This document shows positions 16,964 to 26,129 of a DNA stretch of 44,772 nucleotides, piece by piece; position 1 is the stretch's first letter; each line of letters begins with the position of its first letter. Under the pieces are notes generated by a model, which made no database searches, was not told the origin of the DNA, and saw only the letters and a program-made list of their open reading frames with translations. Both the position numbers and the translations under genes were made by a program. The stretch comes from Bradyrhizobium lablabi (GTDB lineage: Bacteria; Pseudomonadota; Alphaproteobacteria; Rhizobiales; Xanthobacteraceae). The stretch spans positions 13,947 to 58,718 of the forward strand of contig NZ_LLYB01000053.1 in NCBI RefSeq assembly GCF_001440475.1, read 5' to 3'.

Positions 16964-19315
16964 TCAGAAGTTGAACGTCGTCGACACAAGATAGGTGCGC
17001 GGGGCGCCAATCGAAACGGCACTGCTGACCGTCCGGTAGGAATTATAGTACGCCTCGTTGAAAACATTCTCGACAGCAGCACGAATGACAATCGGCTTAC
17101 CGTTCCAGGGAGACAGGAAGGTATAGCGCGCGCCGAGATCGACCCGCGTCCACGCCGGAAGCACCAGCAAGTTCGCATCGTCGGCGTAACTGTCGCCGGT
17201 GTAGATGACCCTGCCCGTCAGGGTGAGACCGTTCACAAATGGGGTATCCCATTCAACGCCGAAATTGGCATTGATCGTCGACACGCCTACCGGCGTTTTT
17301 CCATTGTAGTTGATCACTCCAAACCCTGGATACGTATACGATTGCGAGACCACTTCGCCGTTAATGAACGTCACGCCGCCGAGAACCCGGAACCAAGGCG
17401 CCAGCTCGCCGAAGGTATACAGTTCGATGCCGCGATTGCGCTGCTCGCCGACAAGTCTCCTCGCAGGCAGAGCCTGTCCCAGCACGGGAACTGCGGTTGC
17501 GTTCGGAGCAGTAATATCGAAATAGCTGCCCGTGAAGGTGATGCGGCCCATATCGATCTTGGCGCCGACTTCCATTTGCTTGGTCTGGGCAGGAGGAAGA
17601 ATCTCTCCGACGTTCGAATACGTCGTACTTCCGGAGACGACTTCCGGTATTTTGAGCCCCTCGATGTAGTTCGCATAAAGCGAAACGTTCTCGACGGGCT
17701 TCACAATGACCGCGTAGCCCGGGCTCCAGACTGGAATGTTGATGTGTGAAGTGCCGGCCGTCAATAAGTTCTGGCTATCGACACCCACCGCCTGCCGCCT
17801 GGCTCCGACGACGAGCTGCAGCCTGTCGCCGAACATCGACATCGTATCGGCGATGCCAACGCTGTTCATGTTGGTCTGGGTTCGCAGATTCTGGACGATG
17901 GTAGTGAAGTTCGGCAAAGGAATCGGAACCGGATTGTACAGGTTCGAACTGACTGTCCCGCCTGACCTGCCGAACGAAGAGTAGTCGCGATCGAAGGTCG
18001 AGTAGTTGACGGTAAAGAGATGGTGGACGGGTCCGGTGTGACCAGATGCGCGAAAGCCGATCTCGCTCGCATAATTGTCAAGGATGTCGACCCCCTTTAG
18101 AGCAGGATTCGACCAATTTCCCACCACCCCGCCGGCGTTGGTGATGCGCGGCGAAACGTATTGGTAGTTGTTCTCGCTTCTGTGATAGCCGCCCGCGGCA
18201 TACATCGTGAGCCAGTCGGTCATATCGACTTCGGCGCGCGCCATCGCGAACGAATCTCTCGGCTTCCAGCTAGCCCAGTCCGGCATGTAATTGGTGCCGG
18301 GCCTCGGGACGGGCGGTACCTGAATGGCCTGTGCGGGTGGAAAGGGCGGGCTGGTCGTGAACGTCAAGAACCGCTGCGGCGGACTGAGATTCTCGGCCTG
18401 ATAACCGAGGTCCACGGAAACACGTGCACGCTCGCCGCGATAGTCCATGTTCAGCACCGCGTTACCGAGTTCGTCGGTCTGACGGTCAATCGGGGTCTGT
18501 CCGCCTCGTCCACCACCGTTGAAACGGATTCCGAATTCCTTGTGCTCGCCGTAGCGGCGCGCCACATCGATAAACGAGCCAAACTGGGATTTGGAAATAT
18601 ACACACCGGTGAGCTGCGTGATGTCGAAGTCGGGAGCCATCTTCGTCACCAGGTTCAGGCTGCCTCCGATGGCGCCGGCAGGCGGCATACCACCGAGCAT
18701 GACACCCGGCCCCTTCAGAACCTCGACCCGTTCCAGATAGTTGGCCGAAGTCGAATAGGCCGGCGCCATGCCGTAGAGGCCGTTCATGGCGTAGTCACCG
18801 CTGTCATAGTAGAAACCTCTGATATAGAGGCCGTCGATGCCGTTGCCGGCGGGTGTCTTCATCCGGACCGAAGGATCGTTGAACAGGACGTCGGCGACGG
18901 TGCGCGCCTGCTGGTTCTGCATGAGTTGCGCAGTGTAGCTCACTTGGTTGAACGGCGTGTTCATGACGCCGCGGTTGCCGAGGAATCCGAGCTGCGATCC
19001 GGTGGCAACCTGCCCTCCCGCATAGGGCGCGGGCGGAGCACCAAGCGCGCCGGTCGAAGGCACTACATAGGGCACCGGCTCCACGCGGCGAGGTGCGGGC
19101 GCGGCGACACGGCGTTGCGCGCGTGATGTTGACGTTTGCGATCTCTGGGTCGCCTGCCGTGCTCTGGGCTTCTCGGGAGCATCCACCGTAACCGGTGGCA
19201 AAGTCTGTGCGAACGCTTGCTGGCCGATCGAAACATTCAACGAAAGCGCGAGATAACTTACCGCTCCCAGCGAAACAGCGCGCATAACATTTCTGGCAGC
19301 GACTTCATACGTCAT
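16964..19315 (-). CDS. TonB-dependent ferrisiderophore receptor (FhuA/FoxA/FpvA type)
   Basis: 783 aa. A signal peptide ends near AFAQ (about residue 37), followed by a likely TonB box (TLPPVTVDAPE). An Arg/Pro-rich linker leads into a plug domain (DVLFNDPSVRMKT, ERVEVLKGPGVMLGG, GGSLNLVTK, residues ~130-245). The rest is a 22-strand barrel ending in the aromatic FNF expected for outer-membrane insertion. GGGGTGG sits four bases before the ATG. It imports a ferric siderophore across the outer membrane with TonB energy. No N-terminal signalling domain is seen between signal peptide and plug, and no FecI/FecR pair is adjacent, so cell-surface signalling is unlikely. Its place beside the NRPS operon suggests that it takes up that product. 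Assignment to family is certain; the ligand is inferred. Confidence 0.93.
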   Translation of the reverse strand: MTYEVAARNVMRAVSLGAVSYLALSLNVSIGQQAFAQTLPPVTVDAPEKPRARQATQRSQTSTSRAQRRVAAPAPRRVEPVPYVVPSTGALGAPPAPYAGGQVATGSQLGFLGNRGVMNTPFNQVSYTAQLMQNQQARTVADVLFNDPSVRMKTPAGNGIDGLYIRGFYYDSGDYAMNGLYGMAPAYSTSANYLERVEVLKGPGVMLGGMPPAGAIGGSLNLVTKMAPDFDITQLTGVYISKSQFGSFIDVARRYGEHKEFGIRFNGGGRGGQTPIDRQTDELGNAVLNMDYRGERARVSVDLGYQAENLSPPQRFLTFTTSPPFPPAQAIQVPPVPRPGTNYMPDWASWKPRDSFAMARAEVDMTDWLTMYAAGGYHRSENNYQYVSPRITNAGGVVGNWSNPALKGVDILDNYASEIGFRASGHTGPVHHLFTVNYSTFDRDYSSFGRSGGTVSSNLYNPVPIPLPNFTTIVQNLRTQTNMNSVGIADTMSMFGDRLQLVVGARRQAVGVDSQNLLTAGTSHINIPVWSPGYAVIVKPVENVSLYANYIEGLKIPEVVSGSTTYSNVGEILPPAQTKQMEVGAKIDMGRITFTGSYFDITAPNATAVPVLGQALPARRLVGEQRNRGIELYTFGELAPWFRVLGGVTFINGEVVSQSYTYPGFGVINYNGKTPVGVSTINANFGVEWDTPFVNGLTLTGRVIYTGDSYADDANLLVLPAWTRVDLGARYTFLSPWNGKPIVIRAAVENVFNEAYYNSYRTVSSAVSIGAPRTYLVSTTFNF

Positions 19316-19646
19316 ACTTCCACCCCAAAAGCCCTCAAGCAGGTCCCTGCTCGTTCTAGCTACCGAAGTGGAAACAGCGAGTAGAAGCTATCTAAGGTGA
19401 TGCTGCGCACGCACAGCGGATTGCATCAGTGGCGATAGAGCAACACCGCACTTTCTAATTGTTCTAAATTCCCGCGCGAATATTTTTCGAACACACGCTT
19501 CAACGGATGAATTTTCGTTCGCACGATTCGACGCGCGATCATGTTTTGAATCTTTCTAGTTTTTATCCGTTCTAATTTTCTGCGTGACCATCAAACACGG
19601 CACCGGACGGCATCATCAGTGCAGCCTTGCATGCGTTCAAACCTTT
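19316..19646. promoter_or_regulatory. Receptor promoter region with TTCTAA/TTAGAA motifs
   Basis: No gene is visible in these 331 bases between the receptor start and the amidohydrolase stop. The region is AT-rich in its centre. It contains several TTCTA(A/G) elements: near 19355, at 19452-19468 (the best, listed separately) and in 19553-19580. Repeated TTAGAA-type elements suggest iron-responsive control by Irr, inferred from the receptor downstream. Confidence 0.5.
19452..19468 (-). promoter_or_regulatory. Irr-box (ICE)-like element
   Basis: Read on the minus strand the 17 bases are TTTAGAA-CAA-TTAGAAA. The rhizobial iron control element bound by Irr is described as roughly TTTAGAA-N3-TTCTAAA. 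The first half-site is perfect and the second differs at two positions. It lies about 140 bases upstream of the receptor ATG. Confidence 0.45.
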
Positions 19647-20795
19647 TCAATCCAACAGGTTACGTAGAGCGCGCATGAAGACTCTCGCACCGATTTCAAT
19701 GAGCTCATCGGGGAAATCATAGTCCGGCTCGTGCAGGCTGGGATGCTGTTCTCCGGCGCCGAGGAAGAACATCGCGGCCCTCGATCGCGAGTTGAATCGT
19801 CCGAAATCCTCGGACCCCCGCATCGGAAGGCCCTGCGCGGAATGTCGCACGTCTTCTGCGTCGAGCGCGCCTCTCAGATGCGCGACGGCCTCCGCATTGT
19901 TCAGGCAGTGACTGAAAACGTCGCGATAGGTGATTCTGACTTGCAGCCCCTGGCTCGCCGCCACGCGTTGCACCAGATCTTCCGCCTGCTGACGGATCAG
20001 CTCCATCGTCGAATCGGTCAGCGTCCTCAGCGTCACCCAGAGCTCGGCCTGACCGGGCGAGATGCCGAATGCCGGCTCACCCAGCCTCGCATGGGTGACC
20101 GTCACCATCGAGAACGCTTCATCCAGCGCGCCGCCCCGTCCGAGCGCGGTGATTTCGTTCAATAGCGTTGCGATGGCCCGTTGCGGCGAAACGCCGAACT
20201 CGGGGCTGGAGGCATGCGCGGTTCGGCCCGTCAGAACGATCTGCATTCCGCGCGACGCACAATTGACCAGACCGTCGGCAATTGAAACCTGCCCAAGCGG
20301 CAGGCCCGGCAGATTATGCAGCGAGAAAACAAAATCGGGCCGCACCTCATCGAACTTCGCATCGGCAAGGACCGCTGCGGCACCAGAGCCGTCCTCTTCG
20401 GCCGGCTGGAACAGAAGCATGGCCCGTCCCCGCTTCGGCCGTTGCCGGCCCAGGCCCCGCGCGACTGCCGCCAGAATGGTCATGTGACCGTCATGGCCGC
20501 AGAGATGCGCACTTCCCGGCACCAATGACCGGTACGCCAGCTCCGAAGTCTCCTGAATCGGCAATCCATCGAGCTCGGCTCGAAGCATGATGGTCGGGCC
20601 GGGCGTGTCCCCATCGTAGATTCCGAGCACGCCATGGCCGCCAAGCCCTGTAACGACCTTGTCGGCGCCGGCTGCATGGAGCACCGCCTGCACGGTCGCC
20701 GCGGTCTTTTCTTCCTGTCCCGATAGTTCGGGCTTACGGTGAAGTTCCCGGCGCCATGCCATCAGTTCGGTCAGATCGTGTTCAGTCAGGAACAT
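19647..20795 (-). CDS. M20-family amidohydrolase (metallo-aminoacylase type)
   Basis: About 382 aa. The metal-binding and catalytic motifs of the M20D amidohydrolases are present in order: LHRKPELSGQE, RAELDGLPIQE, HLCGHDGHM, LFQPAEEDGSG, the HNLPG stretch, the dimerisation-domain RTAHASSPEFG and C-terminal MRGSEDFGRF. Such enzymes cleave N-acyl amino acids, indole-acetyl or hippurate-like amides. The ATG at 20795 has AAGAG at seven bases and is preferred over an upstream ATG at 20843 without a ribosome site. It is divergent from a flavin monooxygenase gene across about 170 bases. Luciferase-like monooxygenase and M20 pairs occur in salvage of S-modified cysteines (YxeK/YxeP type), but the substrate here is not readable. 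A role in trimming an N-acylated siderophore is also possible. Confidence 0.85.
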   Translation of the reverse strand: MFLTEHDLTELMAWRRELHRKPELSGQEEKTAATVQAVLHAAGADKVVTGLGGHGVLGIYDGDTPGPTIMLRAELDGLPIQETSELAYRSLVPGSAHLCGHDGHMTILAAVARGLGRQRPKRGRAMLLFQPAEEDGSGAAAVLADAKFDEVRPDFVFSLHNLPGLPLGQVSIADGLVNCASRGMQIVLTGRTAHASSPEFGVSPQRAIATLLNEITALGRGGALDEAFSMVTVTHARLGEPAFGISPGQAELWVTLRTLTDSTMELIRQQAEDLVQRVAASQGLQVRITYRDVFSHCLNNAEAVAHLRGALDAEDVRHSAQGLPMRGSEDFGRFNSRSRAAMFFLGAGEQHPSLHEPDYDFPDELIEIGARVFMRALRNLLD

Positions 20796-20966
20796 GGGCA
20801 GCTCTTGATATTGTGTTTGGCGAAACAGGCCAGACTTGAGCATCGATGATTACATGATCGGCGAGGCAACATACATTCAGATGTTTCCTCGAGCTGGCGC
20901 AGCCTCGGGATCAGGGATCGCCTCCTGCAAGGCGGTTGAAGCCATTCGTGACGACGGACCGCTTGT

Positions 20967-21989
20967 ATGAAAAAGATCGGATTTCTCTCCTTTGGTCACT
21001 GGACCGCGTCTCCACAATCGCAGACGCGCTCAGCCGCGGACACGCTCCTGCAGTCGATCGACCTGGCCGTTGCGGCCGAGCAGCTCGGCGCGGACGGCGC
21101 CTATTTTCGCGTCCATCACTTCGCCCGCCAGCTCGCCTCCCCCTTCCCCCTGTTGGCTGCCGTCGGCGCGAAGACCAGCCGAATCGAGATCGGCACCGCG
21201 GTGATCGACATGCGTTATGAGAACCCGCTCTACATGGCGGAAGATGCCGGTGCGGCCGATCTCATCTCGGGCCAACGCCTGCAGCTCGGCATCAGCAGGG
21301 GATCGCCCGAACAGGTAATCGATGGGTGGCGGTATTTCGGCTTTCAGCCGGCCGATGGCGAAAGCGATGCCGACATGGGGCGGCGCCACGCAGAAGTCTT
21401 CCTGGACCTCTTGCGCGGCCGCGGTTTCGCGCAGCCCAATCCCCGGCCCATGTTTCCCAACCCGGCCGGGCTGCTGCGTCTGGAGCCACATTCCGAAAGC
21501 CTTCGCGAGCGGATCTGGTGGGGCGCCGGTTCGAATGCCACGGCCATTTGGGCGGCAAAGCTCGGCATGAATTTGCAGAGCTCGACACTCAAGAGCGACG
21601 AGACCGGAGAAGCCTTCCACATCCAGCAGGCCGCTCAGATCCGGGCCTACCGTGCGGCCTGGAAAGAGGCCGGCCATGCACGAGAGCCGCGGATCTCGGT
21701 CAGCCGCAGCATCATCGCGCTCATGAACGACTATGATCGCGCGTATTTCGGACGCGGTGGCGAAGGTGAAGACCAGGTCGGCTTCATCGATGAAAGGACG
21801 CGGGCCATTTTCGGCCGCAGCTACGCTGCCGAGCCGGATGCGCTGATCGAGCAACTAAGAGCGGACGAGGCGATTGCCGAGGCCGATACCCTCCTCCTGA
21901 CCGTCCCCAATCAACTCGGGGTCGAGTACAACGCCCATGTCATCGAAGCAATTCTCACTCACGTCGCACCCGCTTTGGGATGGCGTTGA
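20967..21989 (+). CDS. Luciferase-like (LLM class) flavin-dependent monooxygenase
   Basis: 340 aa with a TIM-barrel bacterial-luciferase fold: N-terminal IGFLSFGHW, then AAEQLGADGAYFRVHHFA, the SRIEIGTAVIDMRYENPLYMAED segment typical of the family, LQLGISRGSPEQ, and WWGAGSNATAIWAAKLGMN near residue 190. These enzymes use reduced flavin (FMNH2 or F420H2) and O2 to oxidise sulfur, amine or aldehyde substrates. No flavin reductase is adjacent, so a reductase must be supplied elsewhere. It is divergent from the M20 amidohydrolase, sharing the 20796-20966 intergenic space, and is followed by a cobalamin riboswitch belonging to the next gene. The substrate is unknown. Confidence 0.85.
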   Translation: MKKIGFLSFGHWTASPQSQTRSAADTLLQSIDLAVAAEQLGADGAYFRVHHFARQLASPFPLLAAVGAKTSRIEIGTAVIDMRYENPLYMAEDAGAADLISGQRLQLGISRGSPEQVIDGWRYFGFQPADGESDADMGRRHAEVFLDLLRGRGFAQPNPRPMFPNPAGLLRLEPHSESLRERIWWGAGSNATAIWAAKLGMNLQSSTLKSDETGEAFHIQQAAQIRAYRAAWKEAGHAREPRISVSRSIIALMNDYDRAYFGRGGEGEDQVGFIDERTRAIFGRSYAAEPDALIEQLRADEAIAEADTLLLTVPNQLGVEYNAHVIEAILTHVAPALGWR

Positions 21990-22047
21990 GCCGCTCTCTT
22001 ATGGAGTAAGTCCCGCGCTGATTTTGCAGTCGTGGGGAGGCGCGCGA

Positions 22048-22077
22048 TTGACAGCCCTTTCCAGATGAAATTATGGT
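22048..22077 (+). promoter_or_regulatory. Sigma-70-like promoter of the first cobalamin riboswitch transcript
   Basis: TTGACA at 22048-22053 is followed after 18 bases by TATGGT (22072-22077). The predicted transcription start falls near 22083, exactly where the riboswitch 5' strand begins, which supports the call. Confidence 0.5.
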
Positions 22078-22082
22078 GATTG

Positions 22083-22249
22083 CGACGGTTCTCCTTCGGG
22101 AGATCAAAAGGGAATACGGTGCGGGGTCTCCCCAATGCCGTGGCTGCCCCCGCAACTGTAAGCGGCGAGCCTTCGCCAAATGCCACTGGGCCTGCAGGCC
22201 TGGGAAGGCGGCGATGGGCAACGACCCGCAAGCCAGGAGACCTGCCGTC
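22083..22249 (+). ncRNA. Cobalamin (B12) riboswitch 1
   Basis: The conserved core is present in order: CCCCCGCAACTGTAAGCGG, GCCACTGGG, GGGAAGGCGGCGA and the B12 box AGCCAGGAGACCTGCC at 22231-22246. GACGG at 22083 can pair with CCGTC at 22245-22249 to close the element. It should repress the receptor at 22372 and the genes behind it when adenosylcobalamin is abundant. Confidence 0.96.
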
Positions 22250-22333
22250 AGTCGTGGTCACACGCGAGCACATTGGGCGGGGTGTCCTGGTGGGTGTTGA
22301 GCCGTTCTCTCCTCGAGGCAGCGGTCAAACTAC

Positions 22334-22364
22334 GTTCGCGGTGACGTGCCACGTTATCGCGAGC
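22334..22364 (+). promoter_or_regulatory. RBS-proximal hairpin, candidate expression platform of riboswitch 1
   Basis: GTTCGCG (22334-22340) can pair with CGCGAGC (22358-22364), including one G-U pair, with an inner ACGT/ACGT stem. The weak ribosome site GCGAG lies inside the 3' arm, eight bases before the ATG at 22372. No T-run follows, so control of translation rather than termination is suggested. Confidence 0.4.
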
Positions 22365-22371
22365 TTCATTG

Positions 22372-24642
22372 ATGAATTCCCCTGCCATCTTCGCGCCGCG
22401 GCACCGCCGCGCGTTTCTCGGTTCGATTACATTATCCTGCCTGCTTTTTCCCGCCGATGGCTGGACACAATCCACAAGGCCGAGCCAGACGCTCGACCCC
22501 GTGGTGGTGCATCCGTCGGCAGCGCCGCCGAATGCCCGCAGCCTCCGACGCCGCACGGCTACCCGCGCCGCGCATCTCCGCCAGCAAGGCAACGTGGCAG
22601 CCAACACCGGTGCACCGGTCGCCGCGACGGGTCCGGCCTTCGCCGCAGCGACGCTCAACCTCACCGGGACGAGCACGGCCGGCAGCCGGCTCGGCCTGAC
22701 GCGGCTGCAGACGCCGGCCAGCGTGGAGGTGATCTCGTCTGAAACCATCGCCGAACGCGGCCAGCAGAATATCCTCGACGCGGTGACGCAAAACGCCACC
22801 GGCTTCACGGCGAGCCCGGCACCCGGCAATGGCGGCGTCTCGTTCAATACCCGGGGCTTCACCGGCCTTGGCTCCGTGATGACGTTGTATGACGGTACCC
22901 AGCTTTATATCGGCGCCGGGACAGTGACGTTTCCGTTCGACACCTGGTCGACCGAGCGCATCGAGGTGCTGCGCGGCCCTGCGTCGGTGATGTATGGCGC
23001 GGGCGCGGTCGGCGGCGCCATCAATGTGGTTTCGAAACTACCCTTGTGGGTCCCTCGCAACCAGGCCGAGGTCTCGCTGGACAGCAACATGACACGGCGA
23101 ATTGCCGTGGATAGCGGCGGTCCGGTCAGCAAGGACGTCGCCTATCGGATCACCGCAACAGGCAATATGTCGGACGGCTGGGTCGATCGCGACAACACCT
23201 CGAATGTCGCACTTCACGCCGTGGTCCAGATCAGGCAGAACGAAGACGTCACCTGGACGCTGTCTACCGACTATGGTGACCGCAATCCGTCGCGTTACTT
23301 CGGCACGCCGTTGATCAACGGCAAGCTCGATGAGCAGCTACGTTTCAAGAATTACAACGTCAGCGACAGCCACATCCGCTACCAGGATAGCTGGAACCAG
23401 GTGAAGACCGAATGGCAGGTCGCTGATGGCATCTCGATCCAGAACACGCTCTACTATCTGAACTCCAGGCGACACTGGAAGGACGTCGAAAGCTACGCCT
23501 ACAATCCCGCCACCGGCCTGATCAATCGAAGCAGTTACATCGAGATTTTTCACGATCAGCAGCAGGTCGGCAATCGCATGGATGCGAAATTCCGCGGACA
23601 CATCCTTGGCATGGTCAATGAGTTCGTCGCAGGCTTTGACGTCAACAGCATCAATTTCACCCATACCAACAATTCGCCCTATGGCGGTGCGTCATCCGTC
23701 AACCCGTACAACTTCGTTCCAGGCATATTCAACAGCCCGAACCCTACGGGTCCCGGCTTTGGCAGCGTGACCAACCAATACGCGCTGTTTGCCGAGAACA
23801 GGCTGTCGGTCACCGAGCAACTATCCCTGATTGCCGGCATCCGTCAGGATGAGCCGACCGTCACGCGCACCGACTATCGCTCGGCCGCCGACAGCTTCGA
23901 AAAGTCGTTCTCCTCGACGACCTGGCGCGCGGGTGCGGTCTATACGCCCGTCAAGGATCTCGCTTTCTATGGCCAGTATTCCACTGCGGTCGATCCGGTC
24001 GGAGGGATCATCTCGCTGTCCGCCGCAAACAGGAATTTCGAACTGGCCACCGGCAAGCAGGTCGAGATCGGCGTCAAGCAATCGTTCTGGGGCGGCCGCG
24101 GCGAATGGACTCTGGCCGGCTATGAGATCGTGAAGAACAATCTGCTCGCACGCGATCCCAACATTCCGTCGCTGATCGTCCAGGTCGGCCAGCAATCGTC
24201 GCGCGGCGTCGAAGCATCGGTCGGCTTCCTGCTCGACTACGGCTGGCGAATAGATGCCAACACGGCCTTCCTGCGCGCGAGGTATGACGACTTCGTGCAG
24301 TCAGTCGGCGGCGCAGCCGTAAACTATGCCGGCAACGTGCCGGTCAATGTACCGCAGAACGTCTCCAATATCTGGGCGACCTGGGCCTTTGCACCGAACT
24401 GGTCGGCCTATGCGGGTGTGCAGATCGTCGGCAAGACCTATGCGGACAATGCCAACACGATGACGCGCCCGGCCTACAACATCGTCAATGCTGGCGTGCA
24501 GTGGAAGCCGGATCTCAACACCACCGTGTCGTTCCGCGTCTACAATCTTTTCGATGAGGTCTACACGACGTCCGGCGGCACCACTCAATGGCTGCTCGGA
24601 ATGCCCCGCACGGCCCAGCTCGCCGTCAACGTGAAGTTCTGA
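22372..24642 (+). CDS. TonB-dependent receptor, siderophore type, under cobalamin riboswitch control
   Basis: 756 aa. The N-terminus has a basic stretch and hydrophobic core (signal peptide to about residue 33), then a variable Arg/Ala-rich linker and a plug domain (LQTPASVEVISSETIAE, NTRGFTG, ERIEVLRGPASVMYGAGA, GGAINVVSK, residues ~110-225). It continues as a 22-stranded barrel ending in AQLAVNVKF. The plug reads like FhuA/FoxA siderophore receptors rather than BtuB. Yet the gene sits directly behind a cobalamin riboswitch, so a corrinoid or cobalt chelate is the likelier cargo, or a chelate whose import is needed when B12 is short. ATG 22372 is preferred over the adjacent TTG. Three bases after its stop begins the PepSY membrane protein, a pairing like FoxA-FoxB. 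Family certain, ligand unresolved. Confidence 0.92.
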   Translation: MNSPAIFAPRHRRAFLGSITLSCLLFPADGWTQSTRPSQTLDPVVVHPSAAPPNARSLRRRTATRAAHLRQQGNVAANTGAPVAATGPAFAAATLNLTGTSTAGSRLGLTRLQTPASVEVISSETIAERGQQNILDAVTQNATGFTASPAPGNGGVSFNTRGFTGLGSVMTLYDGTQLYIGAGTVTFPFDTWSTERIEVLRGPASVMYGAGAVGGAINVVSKLPLWVPRNQAEVSLDSNMTRRIAVDSGGPVSKDVAYRITATGNMSDGWVDRDNTSNVALHAVVQIRQNEDVTWTLSTDYGDRNPSRYFGTPLINGKLDEQLRFKNYNVSDSHIRYQDSWNQVKTEWQVADGISIQNTLYYLNSRRHWKDVESYAYNPATGLINRSSYIEIFHDQQQVGNRMDAKFRGHILGMVNEFVAGFDVNSINFTHTNNSPYGGASSVNPYNFVPGIFNSPNPTGPGFGSVTNQYALFAENRLSVTEQLSLIAGIRQDEPTVTRTDYRSAADSFEKSFSSTTWRAGAVYTPVKDLAFYGQYSTAVDPVGGIISLSAANRNFELATGKQVEIGVKQSFWGGRGEWTLAGYEIVKNNLLARDPNIPSLIVQVGQQSSRGVEASVGFLLDYGWRIDANTAFLRARYDDFVQSVGGAAVNYAGNVPVNVPQNVSNIWATWAFAPNWSAYAGVQIVGKTYADNANTMTRPAYNIVNAGVQWKPDLNTTVSFRVYNLFDEVYTTSGGTTQWLLGMPRTAQLAVNVKF

Positions 24643-24644
24643 GC

Positions 24645-26090
24645 GTGTCACGCACCCTGAAACGCAGACTCCGGCGGTGGCTGTATATCGGCCACCGCTG
24701 GGTCGGCATCATCACCTGCCTGTTCTTTGCCATGTGGTTCATCTCAGGCGTCGTGATGATGTATGTCGCGTTTCCCGGCCTCTCCAACAAGGAAAGGCTG
24801 GCTGCGCTTCCTGATATCCGATGGGAGAAGGTGGCGTTGTCGCCGGACGACGCCATGAAGAAGGCTGGCGCCACCCGCTATCCGCGCGACCTCCGGCTTT
24901 CGATGCTGGCCGACGAGCCGGTATATCGCATGACGGCATGGGACGGCACACGGCAGGTGATCTCTGCCGCCGATGGCCGCGCCATCACCAGCGTCTCCGA
25001 GGGACAGGCGCTGGCGGTCGCGCAATATCACCCCGCGAGCAGAACGCCGCAGCTCGAAGAAATCGTCGATCGCGATCAATGGAGCGTGACGGCCCGTTAC
25101 GATCCGCTGCGACCGCTTTATCTGATTGCGCTCGGCGACGATGCCGGCACCAAGCTCTATGTCTCCTCGCGCTCCGGCGAGATCGCGCTCGACACCGACC
25201 GCACCGAACGCGTCTGGAACTGGCTCGGCTCTATCCCGCACTGGATCTATCCGACCGTGCTGCGCAAGGACGGGCCGCTGTGGCGGCTGGTGGTGCTGTG
25301 GATCTCCGGCATCTGCCTGATCGTCGGCGTCACCGGCATCTGGATCGGTATCCTGCGCGTGCGGCTGAAGCAGCGCTATGCGAGCGACAGGATCACGCCG
25401 TATCGCGGCTGGATGGCATGGCACCACGTCACCGGCCTGATTGCCGGCATCTTCGTGCTGACCTGGATATTCTCCGGCTGGCTTTCGCTCAATCCCGGCG
25501 AATACTTCGCGAGCCGCAACACGACGCGCGAGGTGCTGCAACGCTATGCCGGCCATGATGCGCCGACCATTGCGGCGAAGCTGCCAACGCCGCAATTCGG
25601 TGCGGTTGAAGCGCGGTTCGTCTGGCTCGATCGCAGCCCGATGATGACAGTCGCATCGCGGGATGGCACGCAGACGCCACTGGATGTGGCATCGGGCGCA
25701 TCTGCGAGACTTCCGCAGGATCGCCTCTGGACTGCCGCGGAAAAACTGCTGCCGCACGCCCACATCACGGAACGATTGACCCTCAAGGAGTACGACGCTC
25801 ATTGGTATGCACATCATCACGACCGCGAATTGCCGGTGTTGCGCGCGGTATTCGATGATGACGCAAGGACGTGGTTTCACATCAGCCCGGTCACCGGCGA
25901 TATCATCGGCCGTGTGGACGGCAGCCGGCGCACATATCGCTGGCTGTTCAACGCACTGCACAGTTTCGATTTTCAACTGTTGCTGATGTACCGCCCGGCC
26001 TGGGACATTGTAGTGTGGCTGCTGTCGATCCTCGGCACGATCGTCTCGGTGAGCGGCGTCGTTATCGGTTGGCGCTATCTGCGTGGTTAA
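24645..26090 (+). CDS. PepSY-associated membrane protein (PiuB/FoxB-like), probable periplasmic chelate reductase
   Basis: 481 aa from a GTG two bases after the receptor stop. Four membrane helices are visible: ~15-41, ~213-240, ~260-282 and ~453-480, with large periplasmic PepSY-type loops between 1-2 and 3-4. Histidines lie in or at the helices (YIGHRW ~16, WHHV ~259-260, ALHSF ~438), as in FoxB-type proteins where such residues hold haem for reduction of imported ferric chelates. Coupling to the receptor suggests that it reduces the imported Fe or Co chelate in the periplasm so that the metal or corrinoid is released. The upstream ATG at 24588 inside the receptor gene is unlikely. Function is inferred from family and context; metal specificity is unknown. 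Confidence 0.85.
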   Translation: MSRTLKRRLRRWLYIGHRWVGIITCLFFAMWFISGVVMMYVAFPGLSNKERLAALPDIRWEKVALSPDDAMKKAGATRYPRDLRLSMLADEPVYRMTAWDGTRQVISAADGRAITSVSEGQALAVAQYHPASRTPQLEEIVDRDQWSVTARYDPLRPLYLIALGDDAGTKLYVSSRSGEIALDTDRTERVWNWLGSIPHWIYPTVLRKDGPLWRLVVLWISGICLIVGVTGIWIGILRVRLKQRYASDRITPYRGWMAWHHVTGLIAGIFVLTWIFSGWLSLNPGEYFASRNTTREVLQRYAGHDAPTIAAKLPTPQFGAVEARFVWLDRSPMMTVASRDGTQTPLDVASGASARLPQDRLWTAAEKLLPHAHITERLTLKEYDAHWYAHHHDRELPVLRAVFDDDARTWFHISPVTGDIIGRVDGSRRTYRWLFNALHSFDFQLLLMYRPAWDIVVWLLSILGTIVSVSGVVIGWRYLRG

Positions 26091-26129
26091 AGCTACCCCG
26101 CCCCGCTGGGCTAAACTCCGGAGTTACCG

